Below are positions 42,353 through 49,408 of a stretch of DNA of 64,000 nucleotides, in pieces. The notes beneath the pieces were generated by a model, which had not been told where the DNA came from, searched no databases, and saw only the letters and a list, made by a program, of their open reading frames with translations. Made by a program: the position numbers and the translations under genes. Where the stretch lies: positions 1-64,000 of the forward strand of contig NZ_JAHXRQ010000013.1 of assembly GCF_019392335.1 (NCBI RefSeq), given 5' to 3'. Every line of letters starts with the position of its first letter. Within the stretch, counting starts at the first letter, position 1. Origin of the DNA: Mameliella sp. CS4 (GTDB lineage Bacteria > Pseudomonadota > Alphaproteobacteria > Rhodobacterales > Rhodobacteraceae).

Positions 42353-43885
42353 ATGATGCAGGCACACTCCTCCGAACTAGAAATCACCGCGGATCGCAAG
42401 GGCTGGTTATCCAGACTTGATTCCGCCGCACGTCGTCCCGGCTTCGTTGCCGCCGCGCTGGGGTTCGCGGCCCTCAACGCGGCCGCCGCCGTGACCGTTC
42501 TGGTCATGCTGCCCGACGATCAGGGGCCGACCGCCGCGCCCGCGACGCCGGTCACGGTCAGCAAGCTGGCCCCGACGGCAAAGCTGCCCACGGCCGCCGA
42601 ACCCAAGCGCGCGATCCTGAGCGAAGTGGTCCACCGTCTGCCGCGCGCGCAGACCTGGCACCCGCCGCACCAGCTGCCTGAAGAACGCGCCCGCTTCGCC
42701 GCACCAGGGATCGCACGCAACGCACCCGGCGCGCTTGCGGCCCCGCGCGCGGATGGCCTGCCTGCCCCGGAGATGGACAGCTCGCCGCTGGCGCTGGCCT
42801 CCCTGCCCCGCAACCTCGCCCGCGACGCCTCTCCGGAGCCGGACAAGGAAGTGCAGAAATCCTCCCTGGTACCGCAGGTCTCGACGCTGGGGGCGATCCG
42901 CCCCCGCGCCCGTCCCGAGCTGGACATTCCCGAAACGCCGGAAACCATCCAGGTTGCCGTGTCGCTGCGCCCGAAACTGCGTCCGGACGGTTTGAAATTT
43001 CCAGCCCCCAGCATCGCCCCCACACCCGACGCAGAGGCACCGACCGCCACGCTGGCCGCCCTGCCGCGCGCCATCGAGCGCCCCGTGTCCGGCGCGACCT
43101 GCAACACCCGCCTGACCCGCGCCATGCCGAACCGCCGCGGGTCCGCCAAGGGTGGCGACGCGGTCATGGCCGGCCTGATGCGCACCAGCGGCACCGAGCG
43201 TGACCGCATCGTTGCGCGCGAAATTCTGGCCGGCAACATGCCGTCGTTCCTGCAGGACCTGGTCCCCGTCGAGGTTTCGGGCCGGGCCCGCGACGGATCG
43301 CCGATCCGGATCACCTTCTGCGCGACGCCCGATTACCTTGCCGTCGGCAGCGACCGCGATTTCGTGCGCGTCCCGATGGGCCTGCCCGCCGCGATGCAGA
43401 TCGCAGGGCGTTTCGACATGATGCTGCCGACCCGCCGCATGGTCGACCAGATCTATCGCGCCGCCGACAAGCGCGTGGCCCCGCGCCCGATGACCCCGGG
43501 TCCGCAGATGTCCTCGACCGACTATCTTGTGCGCCACAATCGCACCGTCGAAGGCCAGCTGCGCGGCGCCTCCGTCGCCGGGCACCTGACCTCGGGCCAC
43601 AAGAAGGACCTGGTGCTGACCAACCGTCTCAGCAGCAACCGCGGCCGTGTGGCGATCTATGGCTGGCATCGGACCAACGGCCGGGCGATCCAGCCACTGA
43701 GCACCGTCCACGGCGCCACCTATGCCGACTACAGCCACGGTGTCCGGCTGATCAGCCAGACCGCCTATCTGAACGGTCGCCCGGTGCGCCTGGCCGACCT
43801 GATGGCCGACCCGGACTATGCCTCTGTGATCAGCGACGAGGGTCCGATCCGCGCCGCGCAACTGCGGGTCGCAAGCGCCAACTGA
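42353..43885 (+). CDS. Proline-rich membrane-anchored protein with conserved C-terminal domain
   Basis: The 510-residue protein has a membrane helix at about residues 30-52 (GFVAAALGFAALNAAAAVTVLVML), a long Pro/Ala/Arg linker (about 55-260), and a globular C-terminal half beginning near the cysteine of GATCNTRL. The end contains YGWHRTNGRAIQPLSTVHGATYADYSHGVRL, a histidine- and tyrosine-rich motif seen in several secreted hydrolase-like families. I do not recognise a named family, so a hydrolytic role is only suggested. It starts at the first of two ATGs after TAGGAGG and is followed by an intergenic repeat. Confidence 0.72.
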   Translation: MMQAHSSELEITADRKGWLSRLDSAARRPGFVAAALGFAALNAAAAVTVLVMLPDDQGPTAAPATPVTVSKLAPTAKLPTAAEPKRAILSEVVHRLPRAQTWHPPHQLPEERARFAAPGIARNAPGALAAPRADGLPAPEMDSSPLALASLPRNLARDASPEPDKEVQKSSLVPQVSTLGAIRPRARPELDIPETPETIQVAVSLRPKLRPDGLKFPAPSIAPTPDAEAPTATLAALPRAIERPVSGATCNTRLTRAMPNRRGSAKGGDAVMAGLMRTSGTERDRIVAREILAGNMPSFLQDLVPVEVSGRARDGSPIRITFCATPDYLAVGSDRDFVRVPMGLPAAMQIAGRFDMMLPTRRMVDQIYRAADKRVAPRPMTPGPQMSSTDYLVRHNRTVEGQLRGASVAGHLTSGHKKDLVLTNRLSSNRGRVAIYGWHRTNGRAIQPLSTVHGATYADYSHGVRLISQTAYLNGRPVRLADLMADPDYASVISDEGPIRAAQLRVASAN

Positions 43886-43926
43886 AGGCGCGCCGCTCCG
43901 TAGCGCTCCGTCAGTGTCGACCGGAG

Positions 43927-44000
43927 AGAGGGGGCTCTGCCCCCTCTTGGCCTGATGGCCAATTCACCCCCGGAGGTATTTTTCGGCCCAAAGAAACACG
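43927..44000. repeat. Rhodobacterales-type intergenic repeat
   Basis: AGAGGGGG-CTCTG-CCCCCTCT, then TTGGCC-TGAT-GGCCAA, then CCCCCGGAGGTATTTTTCGGCC. The order of G-rich hairpin, second palindrome and CCGGAG-TATTTTT box is a layout I know as scattered in Roseobacter-group genomes. It is 40 bp after the 510-residue gene and could end its transcription. Confidence 0.6.
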
Positions 44001-44060
44001 GACGCGCCCGCTATCGGGACAGCGTTTCAGAGCATTTGAAGCTGACAGACATGACCACAT

Positions 44061-44096
44061 GAAAAACGCCGCCGGGCCTGGGGCCGGGCGGCGTTT
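44061..44096 (-). terminator. Terminator of the FGE-like operon
   Basis: On the minus strand AAACGCCGCC (rc of 44087-44096), a loop, and GGCGGCGTTT (rc of 44064-44073) followed by TTC give a 10-bp stem with a T5 tail, 20 bp after the stop of the FGE-like gene. Confidence 0.85.
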
Positions 44097-44117
44097 CCTT
44101 TTGGGGAACTCGGTGCG

Positions 44118-45122
44118 TTACTTCACGTCCTTGAAGCAGCGGAACCCGAGGTGATAATTGTGGTGGCTGCCCTTCGCCAGCACGCGCGAGCCGTGCCAGT
44201 AGGGCGCGCGCCAGCGGCTCCAGTGGGTATGGGCGCGCACGGTATCCCAGATGAACCAGCTGCCCTTCATCTCGGTCACGCCCAGCTTGCGACTTCCCCG
44301 GCTGGCCATCTGGTCGGCCGCCAGCGGCAGGTTCATGTGCTCGGCGGCATTGCCGTCGATGTCGTAGACACCCAGCGGGCTCTTGCAGTTCGGGAAGCTG
44401 CCTGCCGGATAGGTGTTGGAACCACAACCGGTAAAGCTGCCGCCGTTGCAACCGCCGCTCTTGGAGCTGCCGGTGGCGCAGACGCCCCTCTTCCAGGTTG
44501 GCCCGATACTGTAGCGGGCGCTGGATTGATACTTGCGATTGTGGGCCGCCCGGGCGGCCTGCACGCTCATGCCAAAGAAATAGTCCGGCGGGGTCAGCGC
44601 CCCGTGCGAGGCGCCCTCCCATTCATGCGCGTCACCGATCCGCTTGCCCTCTGCCCAGCAAAGCTCGGCCGCCTCGCGGGCGCGGACCCAGGTCACAGGA
44701 TAGGCCAGCGGCACGTTCGGCCATTCGAACATGTCGGCACAGACCTTGGCATCCTCGGGCTGCTGTGTCGCCGGATCGTAGAGCGGCGCCATGTACTTCT
44801 CGCCGCAGATCTTTTCGAACCGCTTGTTGCGATAGAACTCCAGCGCCGGTGCGGGCAAGCGCGCCTGCGCCTGTTCCGGAGTCAGCGGGTGGCGCGTCAC
44901 TGCAGGGTTGCCCTGCCCGATCCAGCGAGAGCCCGCAAAGATCTGGCGGATGCGCTGGATCTCGGCATTGGTCACGCCCCGCGCCGCCTGCATCTGGCGA
45001 AACATCGCCTCGTTGTTCTGTTGCAGGGTCTGGGCGGCGCCTTCGGATGCGCCCATCAGCCCCGCCAGCACGACCCCCAGGGCCGCTCCGATCACCTTGC
45101 GCCTTTTCGTCATGTCGCTCAC
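44118..45122 (-). CDS. Secreted formylglycine-generating-enzyme-like (SUMF1 domain) protein
   Basis: The 334-residue protein has a signal peptide (KVIGAALGVVLAGLMGASEGAAQ). The FGE/sulfatase-modifying fold follows from about residue 110: NVPLAYPVTWVRAREAAELCWAEGKRIGDAHEWEGA, PLGVYDIDGNAAEHMNLPLA, KGSWFIWDTV, and the closing HNYHLGFRCFKD. Six or more cysteines cluster in the middle (GVCATGSSKSGGCNGG...), more than usual. The active-site cysteine pair of true FGEs is not obvious, so it may be a binding or non-canonical member. The start is GTG overlapping the upstream stop (GTGA); ATG 45113 is also possible. It is coupled to the 583-residue secreted protein. Confidence 0.82.
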   Translation of the reverse strand: MSDMTKRRKVIGAALGVVLAGLMGASEGAAQTLQQNNEAMFRQMQAARGVTNAEIQRIRQIFAGSRWIGQGNPAVTRHPLTPEQAQARLPAPALEFYRNKRFEKICGEKYMAPLYDPATQQPEDAKVCADMFEWPNVPLAYPVTWVRAREAAELCWAEGKRIGDAHEWEGASHGALTPPDYFFGMSVQAARAAHNRKYQSSARYSIGPTWKRGVCATGSSKSGGCNGGSFTGCGSNTYPAGSFPNCKSPLGVYDIDGNAAEHMNLPLAADQMASRGSRKLGVTEMKGSWFIWDTVRAHTHWSRWRAPYWHGSRVLAKGSHHNYHLGFRCFKDVK

Positions 45123-46870
45123 TTCCTCAACAGGTAGATGAAGTCACGGTTGTCCGCGAAGCCCACGAAACGCGGAATCGGCGTTCCGTCGCGGCGGCGG
45201 TCGTCGATCGAGGCCATGCCGCTGACCAGGTGATGCGGCACCACGGTGCCGTCTTCCTGGGTGTAGACGGCGGCATAGGTGTGTTCCTGCGAGTTCATGT
45301 CCAGAAGCATCGCGTAGTCACAGCCATAGGCCTGGAAGGTCCGCGCCATCGCCGAAGGCGTCGCGGTCGAGAAATAGGCGTAGATCAGGAACTTGCGCCC
45401 CGCGGCGGTTTTCATGCAGGCGCCGCCGCGCAGGGTGCGCAGCTTGGCGTCCGCGTCGCCGGACCAGTTGCCGCCCATCCAGCTGCGCACCTCGCTCCCG
45501 GGCACGCCCTCGCCGGTGACGGGATCAGGCTCGACCAGGGGCACGCCGTTCTGACGGGCAAAGCGGATGCGCGGCAAGAACTTTTCATCCTCTTTTGTCC
45601 ACTTGCGCATGTCGATGGTGCCGTCATCCATGACGAGGATGGTGACGAGGTCGGGCTGCAGCTTGGAGAAGACCACGCCTTCGCTGATGAACCCGTAGTG
45701 GTGGCCGTAGTTGGTATAGGCCTTCTCCGTCAGGCGCCAGGCGCCGTGGCTGCGCTTGAACCCGGCGGCGAAGGTGCCCACCACGCGGTCGGTCTTGGCC
45801 GGAGAGAGCATGCCAGAGCGCACCAGCGGCGCGACATCGTCGATCCCGTCGGGGCCGGGAATGCGGTAGTTGCGCCCTGCCCCCGAGGGCCGAGGCGACC
45901 AGCCGACACGCGGGTGTTCGGTGCCCAGTTCATAGCCCAGCTCGAACTGTTCGAGGTCGAAGGCCAGCATGTAGACGTCGGCGCCGCGTTCCACCCCGTC
46001 CAGCCCGTGGGTCTCGCCCGGGCGGCTGAGAACGTCGCGCGAGATCATGCCGGGCTTCATCGCGCTGGCATAGACGCCGGGCACGTCCTTGATGGCGTAC
46101 CAGCTGCCCGCCTCGACGCGGCCTCCCTCGGCGCCTTCGAGATCGAAGTTGAAGCTGGCGCGGAAAACCGGCGCATTGTCCAGCTTGGCCTTGCCAAGCG
46201 CCTTGACCGTCTCGCCCGCATCGGCGCCCTCGACCACGGGGCCGGAGTTCATGAAGGCGTCCTCGTAGAAGGAGCCCTTGATCATGTTCACGATGCTTTC
46301 GCCAAAGACGACGTTGTCCCGCAGGAATTCCGCCACCGCCTCGCGGTTGGTGGAGTTGCCGCGCACCTGGTTGCGCAAGAACACACGTTCCTCGCAGATC
46401 GGCGCGAAAGGCAGCCCCCGGTACTGGGCCTCGTCCAGCTCGGGGCTGCGGCCCGACCAGGGGGCGCAGCGGTATTCGGTGGCTTCTCCGGTGATGACCA
46501 GTTCGGGGTCGGCGCCACCGGCCAGGGCCATGACCGAATGTTCCGGATCGGCCAGTTCCAGGTGGAACTGGCGCGTGCTGGACCAGAACCCCTCGGAGCT
46601 GACGGTCAGCAGGTACCAGGAATTGATGCCCGGGTTCAGCGAGACCAGTTCATAATTGGTGCCGTCGGCACCCTGGGCCGTCTGGGTGGTACGGAAGGGT
46701 TGCAGTTCGAGAATGCTTTTTGTGCGGTCCTCGTTGTATTGCTGCATCTGAAGCGCGCGCGTCTGCGGGTCCAACACACCGCCAGCCTCTGCCAGTGCGG
46801 GCGCGGTCTGCAGGAATGCGGCGGAAATACCCGCCACCGCTGTGGCGCAAATAAAGCTATTGGGTCGCAC
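45119..46870 (-). CDS. Large secreted protein of unknown function, operon partner of the FGE-like protein
   Basis: The 583-residue protein has a signal peptide (ICATAVAGISAAFLQTAPALA, cleavage near residue 27) and no membrane helix after it. Two stretches in the C-terminal half (YGFISEGVVFSKLQPDLVTILVMDDG and AMARTFQAYGCDYAMLLDMNSQEHTYAAVY) resemble the phosphodiester glycosidase (NAGPA/DUF2233) pattern of a DG turn and an LDxN-type acidic site; this is a weak, pattern-based comparison. The rest is unassigned. The GTGA overlap with the downstream FGE-like gene suggests the two act together in the periplasm or outside. About 300 bp without genes lie upstream, after tRNA-Val. Confidence 0.75.
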   Translation of the reverse strand: MRPNSFICATAVAGISAAFLQTAPALAEAGGVLDPQTRALQMQQYNEDRTKSILELQPFRTTQTAQGADGTNYELVSLNPGINSWYLLTVSSEGFWSSTRQFHLELADPEHSVMALAGGADPELVITGEATEYRCAPWSGRSPELDEAQYRGLPFAPICEERVFLRNQVRGNSTNREAVAEFLRDNVVFGESIVNMIKGSFYEDAFMNSGPVVEGADAGETVKALGKAKLDNAPVFRASFNFDLEGAEGGRVEAGSWYAIKDVPGVYASAMKPGMISRDVLSRPGETHGLDGVERGADVYMLAFDLEQFELGYELGTEHPRVGWSPRPSGAGRNYRIPGPDGIDDVAPLVRSGMLSPAKTDRVVGTFAAGFKRSHGAWRLTEKAYTNYGHHYGFISEGVVFSKLQPDLVTILVMDDGTIDMRKWTKEDEKFLPRIRFARQNGVPLVEPDPVTGEGVPGSEVRSWMGGNWSGDADAKLRTLRGGACMKTAAGRKFLIYAYFSTATPSAMARTFQAYGCDYAMLLDMNSQEHTYAAVYTQEDGTVVPHHLVSGMASIDDRRRDGTPIPRFVGFADNRDFIYLLRK

Positions 46871-47175
46871 GATTTTCCTCTCGCGTTGTCCCGGGAAAGC
46901 GGCCTGCCGCCTTCAAAGGAAATGAACGATTTTCTCCGCATCCCGCCTGGCTGGACAAACACCCGGCAGCGCCGGGCGGGCACGGACAGTCAAAGTTACA
47001 AATGACAAGTTTGAGGGTGTGAAAGCAACCCTCGCGGCACAGCTCGCGAGGATGTTATGCACAGCCGCCACAGGGGGCACCCGGACTGCGGCCAATCCCA
47101 CCGGGATGAGGGCATTGTAAGCGGCACAAAGACACTCGACCCGGTTCGGGACTTTTGCGCCGCACCACGGGGGAA
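46871..47175. other. 305-bp gene-free region between tRNA-Val and the secreted-protein operon
   Basis: It holds the leader and promoter of the leftward operon and the 3' flank of tRNA-Val. CCTCGCG (47028-47034) and CGCGAGG (47045-47051) form a hairpin about 125 bp downstream of the tRNA, without a T-run. Open frames here are short and unsupported. Confidence 0.4.
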
Positions 47176-47251
<76 letters not shown>

Positions 47252-47279
47252 GGCAGGAGGCGATGTAGCGAAGGACGGC

Positions 47280-47786
47280 TCAGCGCGCAAGTGGGTCTGG
47301 TGGTGCTTCGCGTTCTTCCTGTTCTCCCAGCCAGCGACGCGGGCCCGCGCCGTTTTCGCCCAGACGATCCTGCGCATTGTAGAGCGGGCAGTTTTCCAAC
47401 GAAAGACAGCCACACCCCATGCAGTGATCGAGTTGCCCCCGCAACCGTGCCAGAAGCTCCATCCGACGGTCGATTTCTTCGCGCCAGATCTCGGACACCC
47501 CTTGCCAGTCAGCCTTGCGCACGGCGCCCCCCGTTGGCACCTGCGCCAGCACCTCGCGCACCTGGGCGAGCGGAATGCCAAGCGTCTGGGCGATCCGGAT
47601 CACCGCCACGCGGCGCAGCTCTCGCCGGTCATAGCGGCGATGGTTGGCCTCTGTCCGCCAGCTTTGGATCAGCCCCTCGGCCTCGTAATAATGCAGGGTC
47701 GACACCGCAACGCCCGCACGGCGCGCCATTTCCCCGACAGTCAGATCATTGCTGCGCACGCGGCGCGGGCCAGTCTTTCCGGACAT
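47280..47786 (-). CDS. soxR: Redox-sensitive transcriptional activator SoxR
   Basis: The 168-residue MerR-family protein has the N-terminal helix-turn-helix (LTVGEMARRAGVAVSTLHYYEAEGLI), a dimerisation helix, and the [2Fe-2S] cysteines C122-x2-C125-x-C127-x5-C133 in CMGCGCLSLENCPLYN, exactly the SoxR spacing. Outside enterics, SoxR answers redox-active compounds rather than controlling soxS. ATG 47786 is chosen because the family begins there. It is divergent from a DUF1127 gene, with a perfect SoxR box between the two. tRNA-Val(TAC) lies just downstream. Confidence 0.95.
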   Translation of the reverse strand: MSGKTGPRRVRSNDLTVGEMARRAGVAVSTLHYYEAEGLIQSWRTEANHRRYDRRELRRVAVIRIAQTLGIPLAQVREVLAQVPTGGAVRKADWQGVSEIWREEIDRRMELLARLRGQLDHCMGCGCLSLENCPLYNAQDRLGENGAGPRRWLGEQEEREAPPDPLAR

Positions 47787-47791
47787 TCTTC

Positions 47792-47822
47792 TTGACCTCA
47801 AGTTCACTTGAGGAAGCAGCCT
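47792..47822 (+). promoter_or_regulatory. SoxR-dependent promoter with SoxR box
   Basis: CCTCAAGTTCACTTGAGG (47796-47813) is a perfect palindrome apart from its two central bases and differs from the E. coli soxS box by one base. It overlaps a minus-35 TTGACC (47792-47797), followed by a 19-bp spacer and a weak minus-10 CAGCCT (47817-47822). The long spacer is the hallmark of MerR-type promoters and points rightward to the DUF1127 gene. Confidence 0.9.
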
Positions 47823-47856
47823 AGGGAAACAAACCGAATCTGCAAGGAGAACCGCA

Positions 47857-48054
47857 ATGTCCGCCCAAGCGCTCAAACAACTCGACGAAAGGCACCGGTC
47901 GCGCAGGCGTCCGGCGCGGTGGCGCAACCGCATGGCCCGCCTGTTCCGCCGGGGCACCGACCGCCGCAGACAGGCGCAACTGCGCGCCGATCCCCGCCTC
48001 TTGCGGGATGTCGGATTGCAGCCCGAGGACCTGGATCAGGGAGGCCGGTCATGA
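47857..48054 (+). CDS. DUF1127 small basic protein, likely SoxR-regulated
   Basis: The 65-residue protein is rich in Arg/Gln and ends in the DUF1127 signature (RADPRLLRDVGLQPEDLDQGG). DUF1127 proteins are short, often stress-induced, and in some alphaproteobacteria bind RNA or influence phosphate and carbon homeostasis. The ATG follows AAGGAGAACC. It is the first gene after the SoxR promoter and is coupled by ATGA to the next small gene. Confidence 0.82.
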   Translation: MSAQALKQLDERHRSRRRPARWRNRMARLFRRGTDRRRQAQLRADPRLLRDVGLQPEDLDQGGRS

Positions 48055-48188
48055 GCGGCTTCCTTGCCCGCCTCATCGCCCCAGCCCCGCGCTGTGGCCA
48101 GCTATGCCGGGAGGTGCAGGAAGAACTGGCCACGATGCGCCTCTCCGACGCCCTGCGGGAGGTGGCCCGCCGGCAGTCTGCCCCGTGA
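48051..48188 (+). CDS. 45-residue small protein coupled to DUF1127
   Basis: The peptide begins MSGFLARLIAPAPRCGQLCREVQEELATMRLSDALREVARRQSAP and then stops. It is mostly helical, with two cysteines five residues apart. The ATG overlaps the DUF1127 stop (ATGA) and has the excellent ribosome site CAGGGAGG, which supports it as a real gene. No family is recognised. A strong hairpin follows 36 bp after the stop. Confidence 0.7.
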   Translation: MSGFLARLIAPAPRCGQLCREVQEELATMRLSDALREVARRQSAP

Positions 48189-48223
48189 CCCGCAACAGCC
48201 CTGAAGGAAGGGCCCAGAAAGCA

Positions 48224-48253
48224 GGAAAGCGCGCCGTTCGGGGCGCGCTTTCC
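48224..48253. terminator. Hairpin terminator after the SoxR-controlled pair
   Basis: GGAAAGCGCGCC (48224-48235), loop GTTCGG, GGCGCGCTTTCC (48242-48253): a perfect 12-bp stem between the small-protein operon and the converging tRNA-Val(CAC). Confidence 0.8.
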
Positions 48254-48261
48254 GGGAAACC

Positions 48262-48336
48262 TGGTGGGTGATGAGAGATTTGAACTCCCGACATCTTCGA
48301 TGTGAACGAAGCGCTCTACCACTGAGCTAATCACCC
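48262..48336 (-). tRNA. tRNA-Val (anticodon CAC)
   Basis: Minus-strand cloverleaf with acceptor GGGTGAT/ATCACCC, discriminator A and encoded CCA. The anticodon loop TTCACAT, closed by CTTCG/CGAAG, gives CAC. The D loop is one base shorter than in the neighbouring tRNA-Val(TAC) and the T loop has one change, otherwise the two are near copies. Confidence 0.95.
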
Positions 48337-48549
48337 GGTGGCGGTCCTATTACCGGCAAGCGCAGCCCTGCGCAAGAGGCTTGGCGCCCAAAAAATGACC
48401 CTCTTGCAGCCTCCCTGGATCGCGCGCCCAGAGAGGCAGCATCAGCACAGTCGATGCGCGAAAACAACAGCGCGGCTGTGGGTCGCTTGACTTGCAGCGA
48501 ATCTCCAATGCAGGGTTTTCCTATCTGCCACTTGGGTTTGGAGACTCAC

Positions 48550-48741
48550 ATGAAAAAGACAATTGCTGCCGCAAGTCTTCTGATCGCTGCAACGACCACC
48601 ACATCGATCGCCGGAAGCTATGAAACCCCCTATGTCGCGCCGCCGGTCGTCGTCGAAGAGACGCAACAGACCAGCAGCAGCGCCGGCATGCTGCTTGCGC
48701 TGATGACCATCGTGGTCTTCGGCGTGGCCGCCAGCCAGTAA
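48550..48741 (+). CDS. Small envelope protein with signal peptide and C-terminal hydrophobic helix
   Basis: The 63-residue protein has a signal peptide (KKTIAAASLLIAATTTTSIAG), a short polar middle (YETPYVAPPVVVEETQQTSSS) and a second hydrophobic helix (AGMLLALMTIVVFGVAASQ). The same plan recurs in the protein encoded at 49069-49320. Function unknown. The ATG follows TTTGGAGACTCAC, a good site. A hairpin terminator lies about 115 bp downstream. Confidence 0.75.
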   Translation: MKKTIAAASLLIAATTTTSIAGSYETPYVAPPVVVEETQQTSSSAGMLLALMTIVVFGVAASQ

Positions 48742-48856
48742 GGCACGTTCGGCCCGGGCGCCACGCCCGGCCGTTCCGGCCTCACGGCGATACCGTGGGG
48801 TCTTGGCCCGGGGACGCGGGGACGAAACCGACCCCAGCACGGGACCAACCGGGGAC

Positions 48857-48888
48857 AAGGGCCTCGCAGCATGGCTGCGGGGCCCTTT
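48857..48888 (+). terminator. Terminator in the 327-bp gap between two small envelope-protein genes
   Basis: AAGGGCC-T-CGCAGC / GCTGCG-G-GGCCCTT with loop AT and a following TTTTC: an intrinsic terminator with one internal mismatch. The rest of the gap (48742-49068) shows no gene; its last 80 bp presumably hold the promoter of the next gene. Confidence 0.7.
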
Positions 48889-49068
48889 TCTGTATGGTCC
48901 GTTTCGACACGGGCAAGAGTGCCTGTTGCATCTTGGTCGCGGCAAGATAGCTGGCACGCGTTGCCACCTTGCCCCAACGTCAATTAGGTTCAAGATATCA
49001 ACAGCGCCTTCGGGCGCATTGGTTCCATATCCAGTTGACTGTCTACTGCATTAATCACGGGGGATAAG

Positions 49069-49320
49069 ATGAAGAAACTCGTACTCACCACCGCGCTGTG
49101 CCTGTCGGTGGCCAATGCCGCATTTGCAGACGGCAAGCCCGCGCCCAAGATGAGCCCGGAGCAACTGCGCAACGACATGATCGTCTCGTCGCAAAGCGCC
49201 GAACTAGGCACCACATCGTCAGGCGCGGCGCTGCTGATTCCGCTGTTACTGTTGGTTATCGTTGCGACGGCGGCCAGTTCCGGCAACGGCGGGCACCATT
49301 ATTTCTACCCTGTTTACTAA
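49069..49320 (+). CDS. Small envelope protein, second of its kind
   Basis: The 83-residue protein has a signal peptide (KKLVLTTALCLSVANAAFA), a polar stretch (MSPEQLRNDMIVSSQSAELG), a strong hydrophobic helix (SGAALLIPLLLLVIVATAASS) and the tail NGGHHYFYPVY. Sequence similarity to the preceding small protein is low, but the plan is the same. Function unknown; small Rhodobacterales proteins of this type are often misannotated. The ATG follows GGGGGATAAG. A perfect hairpin separates it from lon. Confidence 0.75.
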   Translation: MKKLVLTTALCLSVANAAFADGKPAPKMSPEQLRNDMIVSSQSAELGTTSSGAALLIPLLLLVIVATAASSGNGGHHYFYPVY

Positions 49321-49352
49321 CAGGCCGTTCGGCCCCTATTCGAACAAAAGAA

Positions 49353-49380
49353 AACGCGCGGTGGTTGCCCACCGCGCGTT
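49353..49380. terminator. Bidirectional terminator between the small envelope gene and lon
   Basis: AACGCGCGGTGG (49353-49364), loop TTGC, CCACCGCGCGTT (49369-49380): a perfect 12-bp stem with AAAAG on one side and CCTGTTTT on the other. Confidence 0.85.
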
Positions 49381-49408
49381 CCTGTTTTCAGACCCTTCGG
49401 GCCAGTGA

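Noticed and set aside
44498..47005. An 835-codon plus-strand frame across the FGE-like operon
   Set aside because: Its sequence is low-complexity Arg/His/Pro-rich shadow; the minus-strand genes have signal peptides, coupling and a terminator.
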